The notes under the pieces: model-generated
Database searches by the model: none
What the model saw: the letters and a program-made list of their open reading frames with translations, nothing else
Told to the model about the DNA's origin: nothing
NCBI GenBank assembly: GCA_964431685.1
Contig: CAYSLA010000024.1
Span: 1 to 29,311 of the forward strand
Direction: 5' to 3'
Source: CAYSLA01 sp964431685
GTDB taxonomy: Bacteria > Armatimonadota > UBA5829
DNA length: 29,311 bases
Program-made: the position numbers and the translations under genes
Shown here: positions 15,710 through 24,010 of the stretch, piece by piece
Layout: each line of letters opens with the position of its first letter
Position numbering within the stretch: the stretch's first letter is position 1

Positions 15710-15986
15710 GGTCTTCCGCGATATGGGGATGGCTTTCGCCGCAGTGCTTGTACTGATCTACTTCCTTGTCGTTGCATGGTTCAAGTCGTTCAAGACCCCT
15801 CTGGTCATCATGGCTCCAATTCCCCTGACGCTGGTCGGCATACTGCCGGCACACGCCCTCATGGGTGCATTCTTCACGGCTACGTCGATGATAGGGTTCA
15901 TTGCCGGCGCGGGGATAATCGTCCGAAAAAAAGATAATTCTGGTGGACTTCATCGAGCTCAGACGAAAGCAGGGGATGCCACTTGA
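15465..15986 (+). CDS. RND permease, third open segment (TM8-10 region)
   Basis: The in-register part runs from GKPVVYVTGDMAG (about 15510) through the membrane segments VLVLIYFLVVAWF and MIGFIAGAGIIV to the A run at 15926-15932. The start before it is a readthrough of the previous frame, not a real N-terminus. Confidence 0.55.
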   Translation: MSRTPSRTRASTTRTGKPVVYVTGDMAGRLESPVYAITQMNRAIARMDTPQGYKIGVMTTKAPDDTTKAAMKWDGEWHITYEVFRDMGMAFAAVLVLIYFLVVAWFKSFKTPLVIMAPIPLTLVGILPAHALMGAFFTATSMIGFIAGAGIIVRKKDNSGGLHRAQTKAGDAT

Positions 15987-16203
15987 GGAAGCCGTTGTCG
16001 ATGCCGGAGCTGTCCGGTTCAGACCGATGCTGCTAACTGCTGCGGCAGTGCTGGTAGGTGCGGGTGTCATCTTGTTCGACCCCATATTCCAGGGGCTGGC
16101 CATATCGCTGATGGCAGGCGAAATTGCATCGACCGTTTTGTCGAGGATGGCAGTGCCGGTGCTCTACTACATGAGCGAGCATAGGGCGACAACAATCAGT
16201 TGA
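15943..16203 (+). CDS. RND permease, fourth open segment (TM11-12)
   Basis: Holds the final conserved permease block: DFIELRRKQGMPLEEAVVDAG, RFRPMLLTAAAVLVGAG and the last helix ending VPVLYYMSEH. In-register sequence begins slightly earlier, just after the A run, as KIILVD. The stop at 16203 is 18 bases from the convergent rodA stop. Confidence 0.55.
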   Translation: MDFIELRRKQGMPLEEAVVDAGAVRFRPMLLTAAAVLVGAGVILFDPIFQGLAISLMAGEIASTVLSRMAVPVLYYMSEHRATTIS

Positions 16204-16221
16204 CGTCGCGAGGGGCACGAG

Positions 16222-17349
16222 TCAGAAATTGATCCTGTGTCGGCGCATGCTGATGCCTTCGAGCAGGCCGATGCACATTAGACTGGTGACCAGGCTGGTG
16301 CCCCCGTAGCTGAACATGGGCAACGGCACTCCCGTTACGGGCAGCATTCCGAGGGTCATCCCCAAGTTCACGCTCGCGTGGAACCCAAGCATCCCAACCA
16401 CGCCGGCAGCCATTGCCCTACCGGTGATGTCTTCCGTGACGAACATTATGTTGAGCCCGCGCCAGATCAGCGCCGTGTAGAGAAGCACAAGCGCCGCGGC
16501 GCCGACAAAGCCGGTCTCCTCGCCAACAACGGTGAATATGAAATCAGTGTGTTGCTCTGGGATGAAGTTCAGCCCACGCTGAGTCCCCTTCATGAAACCT
16601 TTGCCCGTGAACTGACCTGAACCTATGGCAATTCTTGCCTGCTTGACGTGATAACCGCTGCCCTGCGGATCACGTTCGGGATAAACAAAAGTAAGCACTC
16701 TCTCCTTCTGATAGTCTTTCATTACGCCCGGTATGGTCCACGCCAGAGTAGCCAGCAGGATTGCAGCTCCGACAAAGATGGCTATGTTCCGGATGTCCGT
16801 ACCCATTATGAAAACCATGGTTATCCAGACCGCCAGAAGCACAAGGCTGGTGCCAAGATCGGGCTGCTTGAATACGAGCAGCATCGGGACGGCGAGGTAG
16901 GCGAACGAAGCCACGAATGTCTTGAATGTGCGGATTTCCTCGAGCCTCTTCACTAGAAATGCCGCCAGCGCAATGATCATGATGAACTTCGCCAGTTCGG
17001 ATGGCTGGAACTGAAAACCTCCAATCGATATCCATCTCTGGGCACCTTTCGACGAGTTTCCGAGAAAGTTCACGGCCAGCAGTAACCCGAGGCAGATGGC
17101 ATACAACTTGCCGGAATAACGAGCCAGGTGGACGTGATCTATCGAGGCAACGACGATGGCCAGCGCGATGCCAACCAGTGCGAAAACTATCTGCTTTTCA
17201 ACGTATCCGACCGCCAGGCGTCCGCCCTGGCTGGCGGAGTAGATCATCGCGCATCCGAACCCGATGATCGCGAGGGTGATTAGCAGGAGGGTTATATCGA
17301 AGTTGCGGAATAATCTGGTGTCCAATTGGCCCTGCTCAGAACTGACCAC
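16222..17349 (-). CDS. rodA: Rod shape-determining protein RodA (SEDS peptidoglycan polymerase)
   Basis: A 375-residue polytopic membrane protein with about ten hydrophobic helices. SEDS/RodA motifs are all present: GAQRWISIGGFQFQPSELAK, FKQPDLGTSLV, QGSGYHVKQARIAIGSG, FIPEQHTDFIFTVVGEE and the final PLPMFSYGGTSL. RodA polymerises lipid II glycan strands during side-wall elongation with a partner class B PBP, which is not in the window. The GTG at 17349 is chosen because GGGAGAG and GGGG lie just upstream and the N-terminus then matches the family; a TTG at 17409 would add 20 residues without a ribosome-binding site. It is convergent with the RND genes and divergent from the M16 pair. RodA fits better than FtsW because of the FKQPDLGT motif and short tail. 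Confidence 0.93.
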   Translation of the reverse strand: MVSSEQGQLDTRLFRNFDITLLLITLAIIGFGCAMIYSASQGGRLAVGYVEKQIVFALVGIALAIVVASIDHVHLARYSGKLYAICLGLLLAVNFLGNSSKGAQRWISIGGFQFQPSELAKFIMIIALAAFLVKRLEEIRTFKTFVASFAYLAVPMLLVFKQPDLGTSLVLLAVWITMVFIMGTDIRNIAIFVGAAILLATLAWTIPGVMKDYQKERVLTFVYPERDPQGSGYHVKQARIAIGSGQFTGKGFMKGTQRGLNFIPEQHTDFIFTVVGEETGFVGAAALVLLYTALIWRGLNIMFVTEDITGRAMAAGVVGMLGFHASVNLGMTLGMLPVTGVPLPMFSYGGTSLVTSLMCIGLLEGISMRRHRINF

Positions 17350-17426
17350 TACCCCGCTCTCCCAACGGCGAGACGATAAGAGACTCGCCGCGGCGCACGC
17401 GCGGAGCAAAAAAGCAGTGTGGTCGC

Positions 17427-17455
17427 TGGAATATGAAACGTGAAATCATTATAAT
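17427..17455 (+). promoter_or_regulatory. Promoter candidate for the M16 peptidase pair
   Basis: A perfect TATAAT at 17450-17455 lies about 37 bases before the coding start. The -35 at a 17-base spacing (17427-17432, TGGAAT) is poor, so activation or an extended element may be needed. Confidence 0.42.
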
Positions 17456-17491
17456 GTTATACGGGTGAATAATCCAAATGGAGTTCCCACA

Positions 17492-18829
17492 ATGTCACGA
17501 ACAATCGCAGCATTCATTTCGGCCGCGGCACTGCTGATCTGCGCGGCCTCTGCCTGGGCCTCGGAGATCAAGACGGCCACTATGGGAAACGGACTGACCG
17601 TCATCGTTCGCGAAGACCGATCCACCCCTCTGGTAAGCATTCACGTCTGGGTGAGGTCGGGCTCGTCAAACGAGACCATCAGTACAAACGGCGTCAGCCA
17701 TGTGATCGAACACCTGGCTTTCGGGACCACCACTAAGCGCAGTGAATCAGATATGGACATCGAGATGGAGAGCATGGGGGGTGCTCTTTCAGCAGAGACC
17801 TCGCGTGACTGGACTCATTTTTCCACAACAGTTCATCCACGCTACGTCTCACAGGCGCTCGACGTCCTCGCCGACGCTCTCACCAACGCCCAGTTTCCGG
17901 AACAGGATCTGGAACGGGAAAAACAAGTGATAATTGAGGAGATCAGACGCAAACAACTAAACCTGGGCAAAGTAGCGTCAGATGCCCTGTTTGCGGAGAT
18001 GTACGGGATGCATCCTTACAGTCTCCCCATTGAAGGTACTGAAAGCAGCATCAGAGGACTAAAACGCCAGCACATTTTGGACTTCTACCAGACCTACTAC
18101 ACGGCTCCCAATATGGCCGTGGTGCTGGTCGGTGATATCGACTTCCAGCAGGCCGTCTCCGACGTCGGGAAATCATTCCAGATATTGAGGCGAACATTAG
18201 CCCCGGAGCCGTACTCGGCCGGGCTGGCTCCACCAGCCGCCGCCAGAAGCAAGGTAATGGAAGGGCTGATAAAGAGCTGCATATTCAGCATAGGCTTCAT
18301 GGGACCGGCCGGCGGATACCATCGCGACGTATGCACCATTGACATAATTGCTGCTTACCTGGGAATCAGCTATCGGAGCTGGGTGAACACTGAGCTTAGG
18401 GACAACCTGAAACTCGCGGCCTACGGTCGAACGGAGTTCATGACCAGCAGGTTCCCTGCTCCTATCAGTCTGAATGTGGTCTGCGAGGAGTCAAACCTCA
18501 GCGCGGTCGAGTCGACGATTCGGGCAAAGATCGATGATATCCGCCGCAGCGGCATCCCTGAGGCAGCTCTTGACGCGGCAAAACGCTCGATAATGGGAGA
18601 GTACGCATTCCAGAGGGAAACCGTAGATGGAATGGCGAACGCATACGGGTTCTACTTCGCAGCCTCCAGTCCTGACTTCGCCGACAAGTATGTGGGCCTG
18701 GTTCAGTCGATAACCGATGACGAGATCAGGCAGGCTGCAGTCAAATACCTTGACCTTGACCGGTCAGTCACCATCAAGGTGATTCCAATGCGGATAGAGG
18801 GGTTGACCGAGGAGGCTCTTGCCCAGTGA
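17492..18829 (+). CDS. M16-family zinc peptidase, catalytic subunit
   Basis: A 445-residue exported protein. ATG 17492 follows GGAG at an 8-base spacing and opens a clean signal peptide (ISAAALLICAASAWA-S); a GTG at 17465 lacks a ribosome-binding site. The inverted zinc motif HxxEH is present in VSHVIEHLAFGT. The downstream third-ligand region REKQVIIEEIRRK is intact, so the protein should be an active metallopeptidase of the insulinase/mitochondrial-processing-peptidase clan, subfamily M16B by size. The C-terminal half is the typical non-catalytic repeat. The stop overlaps the start of a second M16 gene (GTGA), pointing to a heterodimer in the periplasm. The substrates are unknown. Confidence 0.92.
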   Translation: MSRTIAAFISAAALLICAASAWASEIKTATMGNGLTVIVREDRSTPLVSIHVWVRSGSSNETISTNGVSHVIEHLAFGTTTKRSESDMDIEMESMGGALSAETSRDWTHFSTTVHPRYVSQALDVLADALTNAQFPEQDLEREKQVIIEEIRRKQLNLGKVASDALFAEMYGMHPYSLPIEGTESSIRGLKRQHILDFYQTYYTAPNMAVVLVGDIDFQQAVSDVGKSFQILRRTLAPEPYSAGLAPPAAARSKVMEGLIKSCIFSIGFMGPAGGYHRDVCTIDIIAAYLGISYRSWVNTELRDNLKLAAYGRTEFMTSRFPAPISLNVVCEESNLSAVESTIRAKIDDIRRSGIPEAALDAAKRSIMGEYAFQRETVDGMANAYGFYFAASSPDFADKYVGLVQSITDDEIRQAAVKYLDLDRSVTIKVIPMRIEGLTEEALAQ

Positions 18830-20280
18830 GAACTACACTTAATCTGATATCCCTGACGGCTCTGCTCCTACTGGGCACCGCCCCGACTTTCGCTCAATCC
18901 GCGGACGCAGCCGGTAACCCGGCCGGGGTCGTCAGCAAGACGCTTAGCAACGGCCTGCGGGTGCTCGTCAAACCGGAGCGGGGCACGGGTCTGGTGTCGG
19001 TGGTCGTTTCGATCGGCGCCGGCGCTGCGCAGGAAACCAATCAGACTGCCGGTCTGGGAAACCTTGTGGCAAATATGCTCTTCTATGGCACTGCAAGCAC
19101 TTCGGCTGCGGAAGTTGCCACCATCGCCAACGAGGTCGGCGGGAGCATCGACGCATCCTGGCACCAGGACTACACCAGAATGCGCGTCATAATCACAGCG
19201 CCCCACTTCGGCCGGGCTGTATCGCTTCTGGGAGAGCTGCTTAGCGAAGCCACCTTTGATGAAAGAAACCTCGAAGCAACGCGGTCAAAGCTGCTGGCCA
19301 GGACCGGAACGAAACCGGACAGCACGTATGATCAGGTGGTGGATGCGGTTCGAGAACTGCTCTATGAGGACAATGGCTACCGAAGACCCGCGGCGGGACA
19401 CGAACGGGTGCTGAGATCGGCGACTTCATCAGACCTGAAGACTTTCTTTCGAAGATACTACGTGCCTCAGAACATGGTCGTATGCGTGGTCGGCGATGTG
19501 GAGCCGCCAGCGGCGATCGAACGTGTGGACAGAGCATTCCAACGACTGCCGATGGGCGGCCTGACCCGGCAGAGAGAGATCCCATACGAGAAACTAGACC
19601 GCACCCGAAACAGAGTGGCTGAGGCGGACACCAACATGGCCCATCTTGCGGTCGCGTGGCTGGCCCCGGGAGTCAGGTCCGCTGACTATCCTGCAATGCT
19701 GGTCGCCAGTAACGCGCTGGGTGGAGGCAAAGGCTCGCTTCTGTTCCGAGAGATACGCCAGAAGATGGCGGTCGGCTATGAACTCGGAACTGTATACCCC
19801 AACCTGGCAAACCAGAGCTTCGTGATGGCCTACGTGGTGACTGATCCGACAAAGCGCGGCCAGCGCGGCCAGCCGCCAACCGCGGTGGCAGATGAGATCG
19901 GGAAGCGAATTGAGGAGCTTGCGGCGAGTCTCAAGACAGATCTGCTCTCGGAGAAGGATCTGAACCGTGCAAAGGGATATACGATAGGCCAGTACATACT
20001 GGGCAGGCAGAGGATGGTTGAGAGGGCCGATCAACTGGCTTGGAACGAGCTGATGCTGGGAAGCCACACCCAGTCGGAAGAGCTTATCGGCAGGCTCGAC
20101 AAGGTCACCGCTGCGGATGTTAAGAGAGTGGCTGCGACCTACTTCGGCAACTGTGCGGTCGTGTTAATGCTGCCCAAGACCGATTCGCCTCCATCCTCGC
20201 CCGACGTCAAAGTCACCAGTACCAGCAGTCAGCGGAAAGCGGCTGAGCTAGTCAACAGAAGTATTCATTGGACACGCTGA
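18826..20280 (+). CDS. M16-family peptidase-like protein, non-catalytic partner
   Basis: A 484-residue exported protein beginning at GTG 18826, overlapping the previous stop. It has a signal peptide (LISLTALLLLGTAPTFA-Q). The position of the zinc motif reads GLGNLVANMLFYGT, so all three HxxEH ligands are lost (Asn at both His positions, Ala at Glu). The C-terminal half keeps the substrate-binding segment LGGGKGSLLFREIRQKMAVGYE, including the conserved Arg and Tyr used by M16B partners. This is the classic layout of an inactive subunit that supplies substrate-binding residues to a catalytic partner, here the gene just upstream. Translation coupling would keep the two at equal levels. Confidence 0.92.
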   Translation: MRTTLNLISLTALLLLGTAPTFAQSADAAGNPAGVVSKTLSNGLRVLVKPERGTGLVSVVVSIGAGAAQETNQTAGLGNLVANMLFYGTASTSAAEVATIANEVGGSIDASWHQDYTRMRVIITAPHFGRAVSLLGELLSEATFDERNLEATRSKLLARTGTKPDSTYDQVVDAVRELLYEDNGYRRPAAGHERVLRSATSSDLKTFFRRYYVPQNMVVCVVGDVEPPAAIERVDRAFQRLPMGGLTRQREIPYEKLDRTRNRVAEADTNMAHLAVAWLAPGVRSADYPAMLVASNALGGGKGSLLFREIRQKMAVGYELGTVYPNLANQSFVMAYVVTDPTKRGQRGQPPTAVADEIGKRIEELAASLKTDLLSEKDLNRAKGYTIGQYILGRQRMVERADQLAWNELMLGSHTQSEELIGRLDKVTAADVKRVAATYFGNCAVVLMLPKTDSPPSSPDVKVTSTSSQRKAAELVNRSIHWTR

Positions 20281-21047
20281 GGCTTGAGGTAGATACTGGG
20301 CGCGGGGGCAAGGTTACCGCCGTCCGTCACGCCTCCGTCGACCGCAATCTTCTGGTTGACGAGACAGCGGAATCCCCCTACCCACTTCCAGACGGCGCCG
20401 TGTTTTCTATCAGCGGCTGGGATGAGGCGATACCCTCGCTGGAGCCATACGGCGACATACCAACACTCGGGTTTGCGTGGAGAACCATCCCCAGACACGA
20501 CGAGTCCCGCGGTGGCTTGTTGACGGAGTGGCAGATACCGGGTTGGAGCCTCAGGCGGCGCATAGAGACTGACACAGCGTCAATGCACGCCCGCTATCAG
20601 ATCACGAACACTTCCGAAACACCTGCGCGTCTGCTCTGGGCTGCTCACGCTCTGTATCCGGTATCGGGTCTGCGAGAGTTGGCAATTCCGGAAGATGAAC
20701 CCCTGATTCCTTTTCCAGGCTGCGATTTCGCTGAGATGGACCGACATATAATCAGACTCGGCGGCGGCAGACGAAGAGGTGTGTGCGAGAATATCGGCAG
20801 GAGCTGGAAGTTCTTTACTCGCAACACCGGAAGAGTTACGCTGGACTACGATGATGTGCGGCTGATCCTCAAAACAGACGTCCAGTGGTGGGGAGTCTGG
20901 TACAATCTCGGGGAACTGGGGCCGTGCTGTGTAGGAATCGAACCGACCGTGTTTCCCACAGATTTCGTGACCGAAGTCCCGAAGTTCCTGGCTCCAGGAG
21001 AGTCCATCTCAGCCAGTTGGAGCCTGGTGGTTGTTCTGCGGAATTAG
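20268..21047 (+). CDS. Aldose 1-epimerase-like (galactose mutarotase superfamily) protein
   Basis: A 259-residue all-beta protein. The TTG start (20268) overlaps the end of the M16 gene by 13 bases; no strong ribosome-binding site is seen, so coupling is likely. Superfamily features are in order: LEVDTGRGGKVTAVRH at the N-terminus, YQITNTSETPARLLWAAHAL (the V-T-N...W-G-x-H segment with the sugar-contacting His), and GIEPTVFPTDF plus LAPGESISASW near the C-terminus, where the catalytic Glu lies in GIEP. These proteins interconvert sugar anomers or bind sugars. It is about 40 residues shorter than typical GalM, as in lineage-specific mutarotase-like proteins. The substrate is unknown. Confidence 0.75.
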   Translation: MDTLRLEVDTGRGGKVTAVRHASVDRNLLVDETAESPYPLPDGAVFSISGWDEAIPSLEPYGDIPTLGFAWRTIPRHDESRGGLLTEWQIPGWSLRRRIETDTASMHARYQITNTSETPARLLWAAHALYPVSGLRELAIPEDEPLIPFPGCDFAEMDRHIIRLGGGRRRGVCENIGRSWKFFTRNTGRVTLDYDDVRLILKTDVQWWGVWYNLGELGPCCVGIEPTVFPTDFVTEVPKFLAPGESISASWSLVVVLRN

Positions 21048-21344
21048 GCAGGCCCGACGCTCTTGTCGGACACCACTCCCGTTGACTGGGCGAAGCCAAG
21101 AGCCCCATCGTCCTCGTCGACTCCGCTCAAGGAACGTCAGGCGGCACAGTGAGCTGACCTTGGATATGTGATGCGGGCTGGCAGCCTGCAGCATTCCGCG
21201 GCGAAGGACACGCCGGAACCAGTATAAGCTCATCCGCCACCTCTTTTCGACTTGCCTCCGCAAGGCACTTTGGCCTCACCCAAGAGGATACTCGCTCTCC
21301 AACTCGCACACCACGATACTGCGCCACTCCTTATGGTGCGCGCG
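21048..21344. other. Gene-free stretch before the gap promoter
   Basis: About 300 bases between the epimerase-like gene and the gap promoter. I see no credible coding frame, tRNA or repeat family member on either strand. Short frames here lack ribosome-binding sites and family resemblance. Confidence 0.5.
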
Positions 21345-21374
21345 TTGACACGAAAGGCTCTGCTCACGTAGAAT
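21345..21374 (+). promoter_or_regulatory. Promoter of the gap-pgk operon
   Basis: TTGACA (21345-21350), an 18-base spacer and TAGAAT (21369-21374). The expected start near 21381 leaves a leader of about 178 bases before gap. A small GGCTCC/GGAGCC hairpin begins right at the 5' end of the transcript. Confidence 0.7.
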
Positions 21375-21494
21375 ATACGTGGCTCCAAAGGGAGCCCGCG
21401 GATAGATTTGGCAGGCCGCTTTTCGGCACGATGAGTGCAATCTCAGCGTCGATGGATTGTAGTCCAAAGTCTTGGCTATCCGCTGCAGATTCGG

Positions 21495-21527
21495 CCCGGA
21501 GGATGCGTAGCAAGTCCGGGTTATTTT
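21495..21527 (+). terminator. Terminator-like hairpin in the gap leader (possible attenuator)
   Basis: CCCGGA (21495-21500) pairs with TCCGGG (21515-21520), with an inner TGC/GCA pairing, followed by TTATTTT. It lies 14 bases ahead of the gap ribosome-binding site. An intrinsic terminator between a strong promoter and gap implies conditional readthrough. Confidence 0.45.
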
Positions 21528-21558
21528 AATGCCGCAGTTCACAGAGGAGGCGCACACA

Positions 21559-22572
21559 ATGTCAGTCAAAGTCGGTATCAACGGTTTCGGTAGGATCGGG
21601 CGTCTGTCGCTTCGAGCTATCCTGCAGAAGTACCCGAAGGACATCGAGGTCGTAGCGATAAACGATCTCTTCGACCCTAAGACCAACGCACATCTTTTCA
21701 AGTATGACAGCAACTACGGTCCCTGGCCGGGAACAGTAACCGCTGAGGAAAAGGCTATCGTCATCGACGGCAAGAAGATCGCCGTCTACGCGGAGAAGGA
21801 CCCGTCTGCCATACCCTGGCAGGATCACGGAGTACAGGTCGTCGTCGAGAGCACCGGCATCTTCACTGACGCGGAGAAGGCCAAAGCCCACTTGCACGAC
21901 ACGGTCAAGAAGATCATCATCTCCGCACCGGCGAAGAACGAAGATGCCACAATCGTAATGGGAGTCAATGACTGCATCTACGATGCGGCAAATCACAACA
22001 TCATCTCCAACGCGAGTTGCACCACGAACTGCCTTGCACCGGTCGCGAAGGTGCTGGTCGACACGTTCGGAATTGAGAGTGGATTCATGAACACGATTCA
22101 CTCCTACACCAACGACCAGAAGACTGCCGACCAAGCCCACAAGGACCTTCGCCGGGCACGCGCCGCTGCTGCGAATCTCATACCGACAAGCACAGGCGCC
22201 GCCAAGGCGATCGGATTGGTCGTCCCTGAGCTCAAGGGCAAGATGCACGGTATCTCGGTGCGCGTACCCACCCCCACGGTATCGCTGGTCGACCTTACTG
22301 TGAATCTGTCCAAGCCGGCCACAGTCGATCAGATCAACGCCGCGATGAAGGCCGCCGCAGATGGCCCGATGAAGGGCATCCTCGGCTACACTGAAGACGC
22401 GGTCGTCTCCACCGATTTCAGAGGTGATTCCCGCAGCTCTATCTTCGACGCCGCCAGCACGATGACAATGGGCGACAAGTTCGCCAAAGTGCTCGCCTGG
22501 TACGACAACGAGTGGGCATATTCAGAGAGAGTTGCCGACCTGATCGACTTCGTGGTGAAGAAGGGTCTCTAA
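21559..22572 (+). CDS. gap: Type I glyceraldehyde-3-phosphate dehydrogenase
   Basis: A 337-residue enzyme that oxidises glyceraldehyde 3-phosphate to 1,3-bisphosphoglycerate with NAD. The start at ATG 21559 has GAGGAGG at an 8-base spacing and gives the textbook N-terminus SVKVGINGFGRIGR; an in-frame ATG at 21529 adds ten unrelated residues. The catalytic SNASCTTNCLAP holds the nucleophile Cys, HSYTNDQ and the RAAAANLIPTSTGAAKA phosphate-binding segment follow, and WYDNEWAYS closes the fold. AINDLFDP indicates NAD preference. pgk follows after one base, so the two form a glycolytic operon with the leader described above. Confidence 0.97.
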   Translation: MSVKVGINGFGRIGRLSLRAILQKYPKDIEVVAINDLFDPKTNAHLFKYDSNYGPWPGTVTAEEKAIVIDGKKIAVYAEKDPSAIPWQDHGVQVVVESTGIFTDAEKAKAHLHDTVKKIIISAPAKNEDATIVMGVNDCIYDAANHNIISNASCTTNCLAPVAKVLVDTFGIESGFMNTIHSYTNDQKTADQAHKDLRRARAAAANLIPTSTGAAKAIGLVVPELKGKMHGISVRVPTPTVSLVDLTVNLSKPATVDQINAAMKAAADGPMKGILGYTEDAVVSTDFRGDSRSSIFDAASTMTMGDKFAKVLAWYDNEWAYSERVADLIDFVVKKGL

Positions 22573-22573
22573 G

Positions 22574-23809
22574 ATGAACAAGCAGACCATCAAGGATGTT
22601 GACGTAAAGGGAAAGCGAGTCCTCTGCCGTGTGGACTTCAATGTGCCGCTCGACAAGCAGCGCAACATCACCGATGATCGCAGGATAGAGGCTGCCCTCC
22701 CAACGATCAACTACCTGATTGAACACGGAGCAAAGCTTATCCTGATGACCCATTGCGGCAGGCCCGATACCGACGAAAACGGCAGAGTACTTCCCGAGAG
22801 CGCGGCCGCGAACAACCTGGACCCCATTGCCAAGAGGCTTTCCGAGCTTCTTGGCAGGCCGGTCACGAAGACCGACGACTGCATTGGGGAGCAGGTAAAG
22901 AACGTCGTTATGGGAATGAACGATGGCGATGTTGTGCTGCTGGAGAACGTGCGGTTCTATAAGAAGGAAACGAAGAACGATCCCAAGTTCGCGGAGGAAC
23001 TCGCGAGCCTGGGCGAGATCTACGTAAACGATGCATTCGGAACCGCTCACCGAGCCCACGCTTCCACCGAAGGCATCACGAAGTTCCTGCCTGGCGTTGC
23101 CGGATTCCTTATGGAGAAGGAACTCGACTACCTGGGCAAGGCGCTTGAGAAGCCTGGGCGGCCGTTCGTAGCCGTCCTTGGAGGAGTCAAAGTCTCCGAC
23201 AAGATCACGGTGATAAACAGCCTGCTGGAGAAGGTCGATTGTCTGATCATCGGTGGGGCGATGACGTATACATTCCTGAAATGTCAGGGGTTAAGCGTTG
23301 GCAACTCGATGGTCGACGTGCCTGGCCTTGAACTCGCCAAGGCTGCTCTCCAGAAGGCCAAAGACAGCGGCGTGGAGTTGCTGCTGCCGGTGGACACGCT
23401 TGAGGTTGAACTGGCGGCGGACTACGACATTCGCTCCGGCGTTCCGGCCGGCGTGGAGGTAAAGACCTCACCGACCTCGGCCATGCTGGACGGCTACCGC
23501 GGTCTGGATATCGGGCCGGAATCGATGAAGATCTTCAGTGCGAAGATCCGATCGGCCAAGACCGTTGTCTGGAACGGGCCGATGGGCGTGTTCGAGGACG
23601 ACCGTTTCGCACAGGGCACCCTGGCCATCGCGCAGGCGATGGCGGACTGCGACGGCACCACGATCGTCGGCGGCGGAGACTCCGCGGCGGCAGTTGAGAA
23701 AATGGGCTATGCCGACAAGGTTAGCCACGTATCAACGGGCGGTGGGGCCTCGCTTGAGTTCCTTGAAGGCAAGGAACTGCCGGGCGTGGTCGCTCTGCAG
23801 GACAAATAG
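22574..23809 (+). CDS. pgk: Phosphoglycerate kinase
   Basis: A 411-residue kinase that transfers phosphate from 1,3-bisphosphoglycerate to ADP. The ATG is one base after the gap stop, with AAGAAGGG as ribosome-binding site inside the gap end. Signatures are RVLCRVDFNVPLD near the N-terminus, LILMTHCGRP, LLENVRFYKKE, NDAFGTAHRAHAST, the hinge segment AVLGGVKVSDKI, WNGPMGVFE and the nucleotide loop GGGDSAAAVEK, ending STGGGASLEFLEGKELPGV. All are intact and the length is normal. It is followed by a palindromic repeat rather than directly by tpiA. Confidence 0.97.
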   Translation: MNKQTIKDVDVKGKRVLCRVDFNVPLDKQRNITDDRRIEAALPTINYLIEHGAKLILMTHCGRPDTDENGRVLPESAAANNLDPIAKRLSELLGRPVTKTDDCIGEQVKNVVMGMNDGDVVLLENVRFYKKETKNDPKFAEELASLGEIYVNDAFGTAHRAHASTEGITKFLPGVAGFLMEKELDYLGKALEKPGRPFVAVLGGVKVSDKITVINSLLEKVDCLIIGGAMTYTFLKCQGLSVGNSMVDVPGLELAKAALQKAKDSGVELLLPVDTLEVELAADYDIRSGVPAGVEVKTSPTSAMLDGYRGLDIGPESMKIFSAKIRSAKTVVWNGPMGVFEDDRFAQGTLAIAQAMADCDGTTIVGGGDSAAAVEKMGYADKVSHVSTGGGASLEFLEGKELPGVVALQDK

Positions 23810-23834
23810 GGGATATGTGCCAGGTTCTTCCGAC

Positions 23835-23961
23835 AGGGCGCTCCTGAACCCACGAGGATGTCATTCCGACCGCAGGGAGGAATCTCCGGGGATTTCTCCC
23901 GCTGGTCGAAATGACACGAGGGCACCCATGAACTAAGTTCAGGGTTGATTCAGGGCGCCCT
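23835..23961. repeat. Nested palindromic repeat between pgk and the tpiA group
   Basis: The outer arms AGGGCGCTCCTGAACC and GATTCAGGGCGCCCT are imperfect inverted copies (23835-23850, 23947-23961). The inner arms, GTCATTCCGACCGCAGGGAG and CCCGCTGGTCGAAATGAC (23860-23915), pair around GGGG. This is the most complete copy of the family also found at 7021-7083 and 7216-7286. No gene lies in this stretch. Confidence 0.72.
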
Positions 23962-24010
23962 ATCGGCGAGGTCGCGGGTCTCGGCTCACGATGGAGGCTG
24001 ACTGAGAGCT

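Larger units (their letters stand above)
12970..16203 (+). pseudogene. RND efflux permease (AcrB/CzcA superfamily), full length but broken by three frame shifts
   Basis: Read across frames this is a complete RND pump of about 1,077 residues. TM1 is followed by TPREEEPQI and the VFVEMPGASAKEVEQRVTAP porter segment. TM4 holds GILVDDAIVVVENI with the paired proton-relay Asp residues. The second half contains FDNKNEFQVIIDMPEGTP, PVVYVTGDMAG and the last helices IILVDFIELR and RFRPMLLTAAAVLVG. Frame changes occur near 14655, 15508 and 15926-15932. Each is a +1 shift explained by one extra base in CTCCTT, AACCGG and a run of seven A. No coding sequence is lost. This means very recent inactivation, uncorrected read errors, or less likely programmed shifting. 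GTG start overlapping the adaptor stop. Confidence 0.85.

Noticed and set aside
21276..21713. A minus-strand frame of 145 codons across the gap leader
   Set aside because: It crosses the gap promoter, leader hairpin and gap start, has no ribosome-binding site that I can see and no family resemblance.
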